Counted from the stretch's first letter, positions 49,271 to 58,158 are shown. The stretch: DNA of 64,000 nt from Paenibacillus sp. FSL R7-0337 (GCF_037969875.1 NZ_CP150218.1:4402001-4466000), one strand, 5' to 3'. The notes: a model not told the origin generated them from the letters alone. A program made the numbers and translations.

Positions 49271-51400
49271 ATGAAAAGGTTAGTTGCAAAGGTAACCAGT
49301 ATGACCCTGTTGTTCACTCTTACACTCACTCTACTATTCAGCGGGTGGGGAACGGCGGTGGTACACGCTGCGGGGGTTACGCTGACAGGCAGCGGTGGCG
49401 GGAATGAAGCGGTGTATGTGGAGTGGTCACCTGTCAGTAACGCATCCGGCTATAAGGTATTCGTCAAAGCGGCAAGCGCCGCAGATTCCCAGTATCAGCA
49501 GCTTCCGAATGAGCTGATCCGCAAATATGCCTCCTACTGGAGAGCAGATGCCGTAGGCCTTGAGGCCGGAAGCTATGTTATCAAGGTGGAAGCCGTGCTG
49601 TCAGGCGGAGGAACGGCAAATGCAGTGACGGGTACGCTGGCCGCCGCGCCGTATGACCGGTCCGGGTTTGCTTTTTCCACAGCTTCACCCTATGGTACAG
49701 GCTCCGGTGCTTATACTGACAATGGGACGCTGAAGAGCGGGGCACAGGTGCTGTATATCACCTCCCAGAACGCTCAGACCGTAACGCTTCCCGTAGTGGT
49801 CAGCAGCTCGGGTACCGTGCAGACGGGAGTAGGTCTTGGCAGCATTCTCGCTCTCCGGCAAAAAGGCTATGACACCACACCGCTCGCCATCAGGCTCATC
49901 GGAAAAGTGACCGCCGCCGACCTCAGTGGACAGTTGAACAGCAGCGGGTATCTTGAACTCAAAGGCAAAAATAATTATACAGAAATGAACATTACCCTTG
50001 AAGGAATAGGAAAAGATGCGACTGCCTATGGCTGGGGGCTGCTGCTCAGATACGCAGGGAATGTGGAGGTTCGGAATCTGGGTGTGATGTTATTCCCGGA
50101 TGACGGCATTTCCATGGATACAGGCAACGCGAATGTGTGGGTGCATAATAATGATATTTTCTACGGATCAGCGGGCAGCGATGCCGACCAGGCCAAGGGC
50201 GATGGTTCCACAGATCTCAAGAAAGGCTCCACATATATCACTATTTCGTACAACCACTACTTCGATTCCGGCAAAGCAGCTCTGGTCGGACTTAGCGAAT
50301 CGGCAGAGTTCTTCGTCACCTTCCACCACAACTGGTTCGATCATTCCGACTCGCGTCATCCGCGGATCAGAGTGGCCTCGGTCCATGTGTATAATAACTT
50401 CTATGACGGTGTATCAAAATACGGTGTGGGCGTGACGACCGGCGCTTCAGCCTTCGTGGAAAGTAATGTGTTCCGTAATGCCAAGTACCCGATGTTGAGC
50501 TCTCTTCAGGGGACGGATGCTCTGGGCGAAGGCACATTCTCCGGGGAGACTGGCGGGATGATTAAGGCCTTCAATAACAGTATTACGGGGGCGTCCAGTC
50601 TCATTTATGCCAACTCCAATACCGGAACAGCTCCGGCAAATGCAGCCTCTAACGATGCTTACCTGGCCTCATCGAGAAGCGAAGCCGTTCCCGGCTCGTA
50701 CAAAGCACTTGTCGGCGGAACAGCATATAACAACTTCGATACGCTGGTCGATACAGGTGTCAGCGCAGCAGATGTAGATAGCATAAGCGCAGTAGAGCAG
50801 AAAGTTACAGCGGGAGCAGGACGCCAAGGGGGCGGCGATTTCAGCTGGACCTTCAATAACTCAGTAGATGACGCATCCTATGCCCTCAACGCGCCGTTAA
50901 TGTCAGCCATACGGAGCTACACCTCAGGCCTGGTGTCTGTAGGCGGCGAGGCGAATCCGGGAGGTCCAACGCCGACACCATCGGCAACGCCTGGGCCAAC
51001 GGCAACTCCGGTGCCGACAGCGACTCCGGTGCCGACTGTAACTCCAGTGCCAACAACCACTCCTGCCCCGGGAGCAGCGGTGCACAATTTTACAACATCC
51101 GGCACATCAAGCAGCTTCTTCACCATTCAAGGCAACCTTTCCACCAGCAAAGGAACGGTAGTCTACAACGGTCTGACCTTAACGCAATGCCTGAAGATTG
51201 AGAGCGCCACCAGCATCCAGTTCACCGCATCCAAGGCCTCCACGCTAACGCTGGTGTTTGGCTCCGAGGGAACCAAGATTAAGGTGGATGGGACAAGCTA
51301 CCCGATCACGAACGGTGTGGCCAACGTCTCCCTTGCGGCAGGCGCCCATACGATTACGAAGGATAGTACGGCTAATTTGTATTATTTGGTGGTGGAATAA
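49271..51400 (+). CDS. Secreted pectate lyase (PL1 family)
   Basis: 709 residues. Signal peptide about 1-34. A fibronectin III-like domain (about 37-115, V-Y-V-E-W-S-P-V-S-N-A-S-G-Y-K-V-F-V) precedes the PL1 parallel beta-helix (about 130-550). The active-site segment D-H-S-D-S-R-H-P-R-I-R (about 355-366) is intact. A Thr/Pro linker (about 560-600) leads to a C-terminal domain of about 110 residues that may bind carbohydrate. It cleaves de-esterified pectin outside the cell. A cre site precedes it. A scarred copy of parts of this gene lies at 53126-53327. Confidence 0.93.
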   Translation: MKRLVAKVTSMTLLFTLTLTLLFSGWGTAVVHAAGVTLTGSGGGNEAVYVEWSPVSNASGYKVFVKAASAADSQYQQLPNELIRKYASYWRADAVGLEAGSYVIKVEAVLSGGGTANAVTGTLAAAPYDRSGFAFSTASPYGTGSGAYTDNGTLKSGAQVLYITSQNAQTVTLPVVVSSSGTVQTGVGLGSILALRQKGYDTTPLAIRLIGKVTAADLSGQLNSSGYLELKGKNNYTEMNITLEGIGKDATAYGWGLLLRYAGNVEVRNLGVMLFPDDGISMDTGNANVWVHNNDIFYGSAGSDADQAKGDGSTDLKKGSTYITISYNHYFDSGKAALVGLSESAEFFVTFHHNWFDHSDSRHPRIRVASVHVYNNFYDGVSKYGVGVTTGASAFVESNVFRNAKYPMLSSLQGTDALGEGTFSGETGGMIKAFNNSITGASSLIYANSNTGTAPANAASNDAYLASSRSEAVPGSYKALVGGTAYNNFDTLVDTGVSAADVDSISAVEQKVTAGAGRQGGGDFSWTFNNSVDDASYALNAPLMSAIRSYTSGLVSVGGEANPGGPTPTPSATPGPTATPVPTATPVPTVTPVPTTTPAPGAAVHNFTTSGTSSSFFTIQGNLSTSKGTVVYNGLTLTQCLKIESATSIQFTASKASTLTLVFGSEGTKIKVDGTSYPITNGVANVSLAAGAHTITKDSTANLYYLVVE

Positions 51401-51540
51401 TATAACTCCTAACCCCATTATCGCTTGGCGAAGTCTTCTCTGGAAGTGATGGATTGTGTCATGATTCATGAACTGTGCCATATTCACCACATGAATCATG
51501 ACCATTCTTTCTGGCGGCGTATTGGTAGTATAGTGTTGGA

Positions 51541-52626
51541 TCAGGAATAAGATACTTGAACACCGTATTGTGTGAAAAAGTGAGTGACTGCATCCATGTC
51601 CATGCGGTGATCGAACAAGTGCTCAGGATAATAGATGCCTGGAGCCATCGGCTCATCCATAGACATCATCAGCAGTAAATTTTCGGCCTGCACCGCAGCG
51701 CCAAGCGCAGTCATATGGGTCTGACCGAGTGGATCGGAGACAGTCATTCTGCGTTCCACTACGTTACGCTTCGCATCCATGCCTTTCAATAGAATCACCA
51801 GGTGATGAGCGCTCCCGGTTCCCGGATTGTACAATAATTTCCGTCTGAAAGGCTTGAATCGATCCCCACTAATCAACTTCCATATTCCTGTTTTGACCAG
51901 TCCTGCGAGTGCATAAGTGGAAACCTTATGATCGAAGGAGATGCGAAAGCTGGCGGAATTTATATGACTGGTACGGGGCAAGGTGACATGATCAGGAGTA
52001 TCCAGTCTGTAACAGTGCGTCGTGTATCCATTTGGAAACTGTATTTTAACCGGGTCAGTCATGGGATAGACCAGCCGGCTCGTATTGGATTGAGTGATAT
52101 GAAAAGGAATGCTCATCCGGTCCATGAAGGCCGCTGAATCCGGGCCGGCCTTATCCCGCAGGGAGTACAAGGCATGGATGTTAACCTCAACGTTCTGAAG
52201 CGATTTCGAGAGCATCATGGCAAACAGGGAGGCCGTTCCCGCCATCCATCCGGAAGAGAGAATTACGGGGGCATGAAGCTCTTCCTGATCTATTGTGCGG
52301 ATCGCTTGCTGAAACACTTCTGTCCAGCGTGTGACATCAATGAGTGGAATTTTTCTTCGCACTGCTGCTACCAGTAGTCGATCATCCAGATCGTTCACTG
52401 CATTAATGATTAAAGTTATATTTTCTCCTGCGTGAATCAGCGGATCGATTGCCTGGGTATCAACAACAACCGTGTGCACCCGGTCCGATGGGAAAGGGGC
52501 TGCTTTGCCAGCAGAACGACCACCCAGCACTAACTCCAGATCAGGGTGCCTGTCATGTAGAATGCGGGCAATCTGTACCCCTACAGCACCATAGCCTCCA
52601 GCGATGAGAATCTTTTGTCTATTCAT
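51541..52626 (-). CDS. Saccharopine dehydrogenase-like NAD(P)-binding protein
   Basis: 361 residues. The N-terminal L-I-A-G-G-Y-G-A-V-G-V-Q-I-A (about 7-20) is a Rossmann loop of the saccharopine dehydrogenase-like family. I-I-N-A-V-N and V-D-V-T-R-W-T are also typical. The C-terminal part differs from true lysine-pathway enzymes, so the substrate is unknown. It shares an identical 16-base operator motif with the ArsR-type gene upstream on the same strand. The 140 bases between it and the convergent pectate lyase contain no gene. Confidence 0.85.
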   Translation of the reverse strand: MNRQKILIAGGYGAVGVQIARILHDRHPDLELVLGGRSAGKAAPFPSDRVHTVVVDTQAIDPLIHAGENITLIINAVNDLDDRLLVAAVRRKIPLIDVTRWTEVFQQAIRTIDQEELHAPVILSSGWMAGTASLFAMMLSKSLQNVEVNIHALYSLRDKAGPDSAAFMDRMSIPFHITQSNTSRLVYPMTDPVKIQFPNGYTTHCYRLDTPDHVTLPRTSHINSASFRISFDHKVSTYALAGLVKTGIWKLISGDRFKPFRRKLLYNPGTGSAHHLVILLKGMDAKRNVVERRMTVSDPLGQTHMTALGAAVQAENLLLMMSMDEPMAPGIYYPEHLFDHRMDMDAVTHFFTQYGVQVSYS

Positions 52627-52662
52627 TTGTTAGCCTCCGTTTATATGTTTATGTACTTATAT

Positions 52663-52678
52663 GTTTAAACAATTAAAC
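52663..52678. promoter_or_regulatory. ArsR-type operator candidate before the dehydrogenase-like gene
   Basis: GTTTAAACAATTAAAC lies 37 bases before the ATG and is the exact reverse complement of the motif at 53064-53079. The flanks (AT...GT) are also shared. Confidence 0.68.
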
Positions 52679-52724
52679 GTAGTAGTGTGAAGAAAAGGAA
52701 TGCAGTTCACCAGCGCGGCGTGCG

Positions 52725-53045
52725 CTAGCTCTGACATTCCACTTCTACGAGATGAACGAGCTGTTTGAGTAATTCGATAGCATCGTTGAACTCCAGTTTG
52801 TAATACATCTCAGTCCCTTTTTTCTGAACCGACAGCAGCCCGGATTGGCGCAATATTTTCAGGTGATGAGAGACTGTAGGGCGTGACATGGGAACATGCT
52901 CTGCAATCTGTGATACGTTCATGCTATCTCGGTCAATGAGCAGCGATATGATTCGCTGGCGGACGGGATCTCCCAGACCTTGAAGATAAGGGCTTAGATT
53001 CTCGAAAATATCAATGACTTGTTGATTACCTATCGATTCGCTCAT
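52725..53045 (-). CDS. ArsR-family transcriptional regulator
   Basis: 106 residues with the winged helix L-G-D-P-V-R-Q-R-I-I-S-L-L ... S-Q-I-A-E-H-V-P-M-S-R-P-T-V-S-H-H-L-K-I-L-R-Q-S-G-L-L. The metal-binding cysteines of ArsR/SmtB (ELCVCD) are absent from the recognition region, so it is probably not a metal sensor. It is adjacent to and upstream of the dehydrogenase-like gene, and both have the same 16-base operator. Autoregulation and control of that enzyme are the simplest reading. Confidence 0.92.
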   Translation of the reverse strand: MSESIGNQQVIDIFENLSPYLQGLGDPVRQRIISLLIDRDSMNVSQIAEHVPMSRPTVSHHLKILRQSGLLSVQKKGTEMYYKLEFNDAIELLKQLVHLVEVECQS

Positions 53046-53063
53046 GGCTCACTCCGTTATAAT

Positions 53064-53079
53064 GTTTAATTGTTTAAAC
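53064..53079. promoter_or_regulatory. ArsR-type operator candidate before the arsR-type gene
   Basis: GTTTAATTGTTTAAAC, 18 bases upstream of the ATG, is identical to the reverse complement of the motif at 52663-52678. Confidence 0.68.
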
Positions 53080-53125
53080 GTATTATAGTCTTACATGCCG
53101 CCAAAATCAAATATAATATTCATGC

Positions 53126-53327
53126 CATATGTAGAGTTGAGGAAGCTCGGCCTGATGCTATTCCCGGACGACGGGATTTCCATGGATACAGGTAACGTGA
53201 ATGTGTGGGTGTATAATAACGATATTTTCTATGATGCCTGTACCAACGGCAACGTCTGCCCCTGGAGCAGCGGTTCACCATTCAAGGCAATCTCTCCACC
53301 AGCTAAGGAACGGGCCGTCTTTTTTCT
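53126..53327 (+). pseudogene. Internally deleted remnant of a pectate lyase (PL1) gene
   Basis: Three separate blocks of the intact gene are joined. E-L-R-K-L-G-L-M-L-F-P-D-D-G-I-S-M-D-T-G matches residues near 268-287 of the intact protein and continues to N-N-D-I-F-Y. Then, in another frame, P-V-P-T-A-T-S-A-P-G-A-A-V matches the Thr/Pro linker. After a deletion of about 39 bases, ACCATTCAAGGCAA and TCCACCAGC-AAGGAACGG match the C-terminal domain. It is not translatable as one product. It indicates an earlier second pectate lyase copy, now 1.7 kb from the intact one. Confidence 0.78.
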
Positions 53328-53446
53328 CTCGCCTTTGGGCCTATAGGAGAGGTGTCAATGTGCATCTCACTAGTGAGTATTACTATGATCATTATTTGCT
53401 ACAATAAAGATATATAGGCAAACTCCATGTGAGGGGAGCGTTGAAG

Positions 53447-54713
53447 ATGCTGAAGAATTTTTCGTTCCAGAGCTTCAAAAGCTTTGATTCATCTATTCTA
53501 GAAATTGAGAAATTAACATCGGTTATTGGCACTAATGCAGGCGGTAAAACCAATGCGATTGAAGGGATGAAGATACTCTCTGAAATCTCTTCAGGAAGAG
53601 ACCTATCTATTATTCTGGATGGCTCTAAGAATATAGACAGTGAGATCAGAGGCGGGAGTGTAGGCTGTCCCAGAATTGGTACAGATACATTTACTCTAGG
53701 GTGTCTGGTGGATATTGATGCGGATTATGACTTGGAGTATTCCATAACCATCAAAGTGAGCAATCGTGTTTTTGTGCTTGCTGAGCATTTGTTGAAGCTA
53801 TCCTCTAGCGGCGACAGACCGGTGACCGTGTTTAAGACCAAAGATACTCCTGACGATTATAGCGATATTAACGCTGAATATAATAATGGGCGCAAGGGAA
53901 GAAATCCCGAAGTGACCTGTATTCGTTCTGTCTCTGTTCTATCACAGCTATCGTCCAAGATGCCTACGACTACAGAGTATAATAAGAAGAACGTGTCTTA
54001 CATAAATCTGGTTCTGGAGCGTCTGGGGAAGATACTCTTCTTAGATCCTTTGCCGGTTCGGATGAGAGATTATTCAAGGATGAGCGACCATGAGCTAAGA
54101 CCTACGGCCGATAATATTTCTTCTGTTATATATGAATTGTGCAAGAATGAAGAGGTTAAGCAAGAGTTGCTGGACGCAGTAAAGGATCTGCCGGAGATGA
54201 AATTTTGGATATTGGGTTCATAAGACTTCCATTGGTGATGTGATGTTCTGCCTGAAGGAGAAGTATGGTGAACGCTCGGAATTCGTGGAGGCCAAGCGTC
54301 TCTCGGATGGTACACTCAGATATGTGGCCATTCTCGCTGCACTTATTACAGAAGACCCTGATACTATGATTGTGATTGAAGAGGTGGATAACGGAATCCA
54401 CCCCAGCCGAATGAAGAGCCTGATCCAAACGATATCCAGACTAACCAAAGAGAGAAAGATAGATGTCATCATTACAACACATAATCCGACCTTACTGAAT
54501 GCTCTATCCAAAGAAGAATTGTTCGGGGTTGTTTTGTGTTACAGAGATCCTGACAACGGATCAAGTAAATTCTATTCCTTGCCGGATATGGAATCCTTAC
54601 CGGTTCTTTTGTCAAAAGGTAATCTGGGCGATCTGACGGTCCGGGACGAATTAGTGAAGGCGTTGAAGAAGCCTGCTGAAGATCATACAGATCTAAGCTG
54701 GTTGGAGGTGTAG
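53447..54713 (+). pseudogene. Doubly frameshifted AAA (AAA_21-type) ATPase gene
   Basis: ATG 53447 has AGGGGAG upstream. The first part (to about 54197) holds the Walker A region V-I-G-T-N-A-G-G-K-T-N, with Gly where most relatives have Ser, and R-S-V-S-V-L-S. The coding phase then moves twice: E-I-L-D-I-G-F-I is in a second frame (54199-54222), and T-S-I-G-D-V-M-F-C-L-K-E-K onward is in a third. Each shift fits a one-base deletion. The rest has K-R-L-S-D-G-T-L-R and Walker B I-V-I-E-E-V-D-N-G-I-H-P-S-R. Intact relatives are single proteins of about 400 residues, often paired with a nuclease-like partner. This gene is probably dead. Confidence 0.8.
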
Positions 54714-54717
54714 ACAT

Positions 54718-54976
54718 ATGCATGTTCATATTATCGACACCTCTATTCTATGTAACATTTTGGATCTGCCAGGAATTGATTTCATTACAAAAGGAGAAGC
54801 AACAGGTTCTGATTCTGCTAATGTAAGTTGGTGTGGGTGATCTATCCATCATCCAAGTCTACAAGAAGTACAAGAATGTCCCTGCTATCGGCTCTATAAG
54901 AATATGGAGTCTGGATCATCATCTACAAGCTTACTATGAAGAGATGCCTTCTATACGGAGACGAAGAGACAGGTAA
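54718..54976 (+). pseudogene. Eroded partner gene of the AAA ATPase (PIN-like start and tail)
   Basis: It begins 4 bases after the ATPase stop: M-H-V-H-I-I-D-T-S-I-L-C-N-I-L, a PIN-like N-terminus, and meets a TGA at 54838. In another frame (about 54836-54976) the tail G-D-L-S-I-I-Q-V-Y-K-K-Y-K-N-V-P ... R-I-W-S-L-D-H-H-L-Q-A-Y continues. The middle of the protein appears deleted. Together with the ATPase this looks like a former two-gene, defence-like system. The PIN assignment rests on the first 15 residues and is tentative. Confidence 0.5.
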
Positions 54977-54981
54977 CTAAA

Positions 54982-55209
54982 TCAATCCTTTTCTTTACTG
55001 TCAACCAAGTCGATAATCTCACGTATATCCTGAATATTTTGAGCTTCTGCTATTCTAACGATATGATTGAAGCTAATGTTTTCTCTCTTTCCATTGGATA
55101 GTTCGCTTAAAGCGGCATGGCGGACCCTGGAGATTCTAGATAACTCTCTTACGGAGATTTCATGCTTAGCAGTCAATTCAGGTATTTTCACTACAATATT
55201 CTTCCCCAC
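54982..55209 (-). CDS. Small XRE-family regulator (YozG-like)
   Basis: 75 residues from GTG 55209 (AGGAG about 10 bases upstream); an in-frame start at 55230 is possible. The helix-turn-helix reads K-H-E-I-S-V-R-E-L-S-R-I-S-R-V-R-H-A-A-L-S-E-L-S-N-G-K-R, followed by I-V-R-I-A-E-A-Q-N-I-Q-D-I-R-E-I-I. This is the compact Cro/CI type found beside small accessory genes. It is convergent with the decayed ATPase pair and divergent from the DUF6809-like gene. Confidence 0.82.
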   Translation of the reverse strand: MGKNIVVKIPELTAKHEISVRELSRISRVRHAALSELSNGKRENISFNHIVRIAEAQNIQDIREIIDLVDSKEKD

Positions 55210-55336
55210 TGCAAGTTCACTCCTGCGCAAAAAAAATTTTTCAGAATGATACGCATATACGTACCGAATTTCCTCTGTAATTATGCTACGCTGATTTATA
55301 TCCTAAATTCATAGTGTAGCTTATGAAGGAGGCCCA

Positions 55337-55603
55337 ATACCCAAGATTCTCGAATCGCTATATCATGGTAGTCTATTCCCTAGTGAAGATATAATCTCCA
55401 AGGACCCTAATTATCGCCCGCTTAACGGTCAGATTACCGAATCTCTCGAAGCTTGGAAGCAGAAGCTGTCAGTGAGTGAGTTCGAGGAACTGGAGTCTTT
55501 ACTGGAGCTATATTCACAAGTGCAGGGAATGGATATGACGGCTGCATTTGTGTCAGGGTTAAAGGACGGGGCCATGATGATAATTGAAGTGCTAATTAAG
55601 TAA
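55337..55603 (+). CDS. DUF6809-like small protein with apparent ATA start
   Basis: An 88-codon frame reads P-K-I-L-E-S-L-Y-H-G-S-L-F-P-S-E-D-I, then L-S-V-S-E-F-E-E-L-E-S-L-L-E-L-Y-S-Q-V-Q and ends G-L-K-D-G-A-M-M-I-I-E-V-L. This is the full pattern of DUF6809-type proteins of about 85-90 residues, including the G-L-K-D-G end. There is no ATG, GTG or TTG at the expected start. An AGGAGG (55327-55332) lies 4 bases before ATA 55337, where relatives have ATG. Either ATA initiates or the start was lost by one substitution. The frame itself is intact. Confidence 0.65.
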   Translation: MPKILESLYHGSLFPSEDIISKDPNYRPLNGQITESLEAWKQKLSVSEFEELESLLELYSQVQGMDMTAAFVSGLKDGAMMIIEVLIK

Positions 55604-55619
55604 GAGACCTGGATGGTGA

Positions 55620-56051
55620 ATGATGAAAAAAACCATTTTATTGATATCGGGAATTCTTATCTTTTTATTTTCGCTCTGGATAATTTTGAGTTCGGTTTTA
55701 CGTGCGTACTATACCGATAATATGCCGGACAATTATGAAATAACATTTGGCTATAAAACTAATGATTCGAATTTTGATTTCGTGGATTCAGCAGAAACCT
55801 TCACACAAAGGGCAGAGCTAAAAGCCAAGATTGCTTTTCCGGAGCTTTCGACAGAGAGCAGTAAAGGATTGTTCTATGTTACAAGCAATAAAGAAGGAAA
55901 AGTAATGAAAACCTTTAAAATAACGATTAACAAAGGCGTGTCAGGACAACTATTCAACTTAGACGCCGAAGGTTGGCCTGCTGGAACCTATGAGTGTACT
56001 TTTGAAATGAATGGTCAAATTGTAGCTACAAACAGCTTTTCTCTAAAATAA
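55620..56051 (+). CDS. Membrane-anchored protein of unknown function
   Basis: 143 residues; ATGs at 55620 and 55623 are both possible. One N-terminal membrane helix or signal anchor (about 5-27) is followed by about 115 residues predicted to be beta-rich and outside the cell (F-G-Y-K-T-N-D-S-N-F ... W-P-A-G-T-Y-E-C-T-F-E-M-N-G-Q-I-V). The second half resembles an Ig-like strand pattern. I do not recognise a family. The ribosome binding site is weak (GATGGTG). It is convergent with the WYL genes, 6 bases away. Confidence 0.65.
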   Translation: MMKKTILLISGILIFLFSLWIILSSVLRAYYTDNMPDNYEITFGYKTNDSNFDFVDSAETFTQRAELKAKIAFPELSTESSKGLFYVTSNKEGKVMKTFKITINKGVSGQLFNLDAEGWPAGTYECTFEMNGQIVATNSFSLK

Positions 56052-56057
56052 TTCTGG

Positions 56058-56858
56058 CTATTCCTCCCCATACCTTCCCACCGCCATCTCCGCCGACTTC
56101 AGCATGCGCTGCTTCAGCTGCTCGCCCTCAGTGATCTTCACGCGCAGGCCCAGGAAGCGGATGCGGGAGAGCAGGAACTCGCTGTCATCTCTCATGTAGT
56201 GGACGGTGATGTGATAGATCCCCGTAGCTTCATCGAAGGCCACTGACTTATCGAAGCAGGAGAAGGTGGCCAAGATCCGCGACAGCTCGGCATTGTAGAC
56301 CGGAATGACCTGAATGCAGGCGGATTCTCTCAGACCGTCTAGGAGCCGGGCGATCCGTGCCTTGAGGCCTTCTATCCGGTGAGCGGGGATGGGAGCAGGT
56401 TCGGCAGACACGATGTTCCGCAGCTTGGTGGACATGAGTGAGCGCTGCCGGGTGCTGTACCACTGCAGATACCACTCCCGCTTATACATATTGTACTCCA
56501 GCTTGTGGGGGAAGCCGGACGGATCGGTCCGTTCCCCGCCATGCTTGATCGCATACGTGATCTGAATTCCCTGATTCTCCATGATGATGCGGCGCAGGGG
56601 GCGGAGCAGCGGATGATAGACCTGGCGTTCCTTGCTGCGGGCCTTCTCGATGATAATCTCTCCTACTTCAATAGAAGCTTCGGCCTCCAGCAGGGAATTC
56701 AGTTTACGTAAGGTCTCCATTGAAAAAGCTTCAGCCGCCGCCGGATGACCCAGCATCGTCTTCAGCCAGGAACGCTCCTGCGAGGTCAGCGCCAGGGAGC
56801 CTGCTTCCTCCAGGCGGGAGATGATCTGGAAGTTGAATATTTTCTCAAAGGGATTCAT
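56058..56858 (-). CDS. WYL-domain regulator 2
   Basis: 266 residues from ATG 56858, whose start overlaps the stop of the first WYL gene by 14 bases, so they are coupled. The WYL-like core reads Q-I-T-Y-A-I-K-H-G-G-E ... P-H-K-L-E-Y-N-M-Y-K-R-E-W-Y-L-Q-W-Y (about 100-140). No clear N-terminal helix-turn-helix is visible, so it may act as a partner of WYL regulator 1. WYL domains are ligand- or nucleic acid-sensing modules common beside defence and repair genes. The pair is divergent from the RNA repair operon. Confidence 0.82.
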   Translation of the reverse strand: MNPFEKIFNFQIISRLEEAGSLALTSQERSWLKTMLGHPAAAEAFSMETLRKLNSLLEAEASIEVGEIIIEKARSKERQVYHPLLRPLRRIIMENQGIQITYAIKHGGERTDPSGFPHKLEYNMYKREWYLQWYSTRQRSLMSTKLRNIVSAEPAPIPAHRIEGLKARIARLLDGLRESACIQVIPVYNAELSRILATFSCFDKSVAFDEATGIYHITVHYMRDDSEFLLSRIRFLGLRVKITEGEQLKQRMLKSAEMAVGRYGEE

Positions 56859-58158
56859 AGTAGCTCTTGATCTCCTTCCATTCCTCCATGAACTGCTTGC
56901 GCAGCCAGCGGGGCTCCAGAATCTCGCAGCTTGAACCGAAGCTCCGCAGCCACGGCTTGATCTCGAAGATCTCATTCACCGTAATCTCGTACAGGAAGGT
57001 CGTACCCGATTCCTCCGTAATGGTTCCCCACTGCCCCTGCGCCTCGACCCGCTCCCGGATGAAGTTGGCGCCGGACCGGCTTGGGTTATAGAATCGGACG
57101 GCCACCTTAACTGTACGATTGGTATCCGTCACCCAGCTATACTCCAGCTGAGTCTCCAATTGCTGAAGCCGCTGCGCGAACTCCTCTTCTTCTACAGGCT
57201 CGCCCTCTTCAACCTGGGTCAGGCCGTCCATCCGCAGCTTCTTGATCCCCGTCCGGCTGTGATAGCCGATCAGATACCAGCGTCCATACTGATGATCGTA
57301 GACGACACGCAGCGGAAGCAGACTGTCCGTAATCCCTGCCGATTCCCGCTCGAAGAGGGGGTTGGTGTTCTGGGAGGTGTAGTTCATGCCTTTTTTGGGC
57401 GACAGATAGAGGAATTTGATTCTCCGGCGCTGCTGAACCGCCCCGAAAATCGTATATAGATGCGCCTCATCCAGAATCCGGGAATGGTAATGGTATTTGT
57501 ACCTGTGGGTCTCCGTGGCTTCGTGAAGAATGCCCCTTATCCGCAGAGCCTTCTTCAAAGTGTCACGCAGCAGGTAGCCCTGGACGGACGGAATCTGCGT
57601 ATTAGCAATGACATCTACATAATCGAACAGGTCGAGCAGCTCATCATCCGTCAGCTGGTCCAGCAGCTCGTTGGCGGCTTTGTACCGGTAGGGGCGCTTG
57701 TCATTTACCTTTACAATCACGCCTACCTCCTCCAGGTATTTCAGGTCTCCCCGGATGGTCTTCTCGTCCGGCAGCGGCGAATCGGCAGGCATCTGGTCAC
57801 AGCAGCCGTCATGCAGCTCCTTGGCCGTTAGCTCCTCGCTCTGAAGTGCGGTTAACAGCAGCGTCAACCGGATACTCTCCGTCTCCTTCAGTGATTTCGC
57901 CCGGAAAAGGAACAGGAGCAGCGGATCGGCAGATTCATAGTAATTATAGCGGAGCCATTCGGACAGCTCGGTGCCTTGTTCTGCGGTCAGATCCTGCTGC
58001 AGGACGGTCACCATCTCTTTGAGATTGCGCAGCGTTTTGTCATAGGTATGTACGGAAATGCCGAGCCGCTCGGCGAATTGCTGCCTGCTGTAGGCTCCCC
58101 CGGCTAGTGACAGCATACGGAGAAACTGTATTTCTTTATCGAAGCTTTCCTTGGCCAT
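56845..58158 (-). CDS. WYL-domain transcriptional regulator 1
   Basis: 437 residues from ATG 58158 with GGAGGG 6 bases upstream; an in-frame start at 58188 is less likely. The N-terminal region (about 1-60) has an HTH-like segment Y-S-R-Q-Q-F-A-E-R-L-G-I-S-V-H-T-Y-D-K-T-L. A second winged-helix segment lies near 110-145. The WYL domain spans about 230-310 (R-R-I-K-F-L-Y-L-S, R-V-V-Y-D-H-Q-Y-G-R-W-Y-L-I-G-Y) with a C-terminal WCX-like extension. It is divergent from the Pnkp/Hen1/RlaP genes, with an inverted repeat TAATAG/CTATTA (58195-58215) in the gap. I infer control of the RNA repair cassette. Confidence 0.9.
   Translation of the reverse strand: MAKESFDKEIQFLRMLSLAGGAYSRQQFAERLGISVHTYDKTLRNLKEMVTVLQQDLTAEQGTELSEWLRYNYYESADPLLLFLFRAKSLKETESIRLTLLLTALQSEELTAKELHDGCCDQMPADSPLPDEKTIRGDLKYLEEVGVIVKVNDKRPYRYKAANELLDQLTDDELLDLFDYVDVIANTQIPSVQGYLLRDTLKKALRIRGILHEATETHRYKYHYHSRILDEAHLYTIFGAVQQRRRIKFLYLSPKKGMNYTSQNTNPLFERESAGITDSLLPLRVVYDHQYGRWYLIGYHSRTGIKKLRMDGLTQVEEGEPVEEEEFAQRLQQLETQLEYSWVTDTNRTVKVAVRFYNPSRSGANFIRERVEAQGQWGTITEESGTTFLYEITVNEIFEIKPWLRSFGSSCEILEPRWLRKQFMEEWKEIKSYYESL

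Noticed and set aside
53095..53346. 83-codon open frame as a gene
   Set aside because: It is a joined fragment of pectate lyase sequence that changes frame at the deletion points.
54190..54245. Programmed frameshift in the AAA ATPase
   Set aside because: Two shifts are needed within about 24 bases, no slippery heptamer is present, and the neighbouring partner gene is also decayed.
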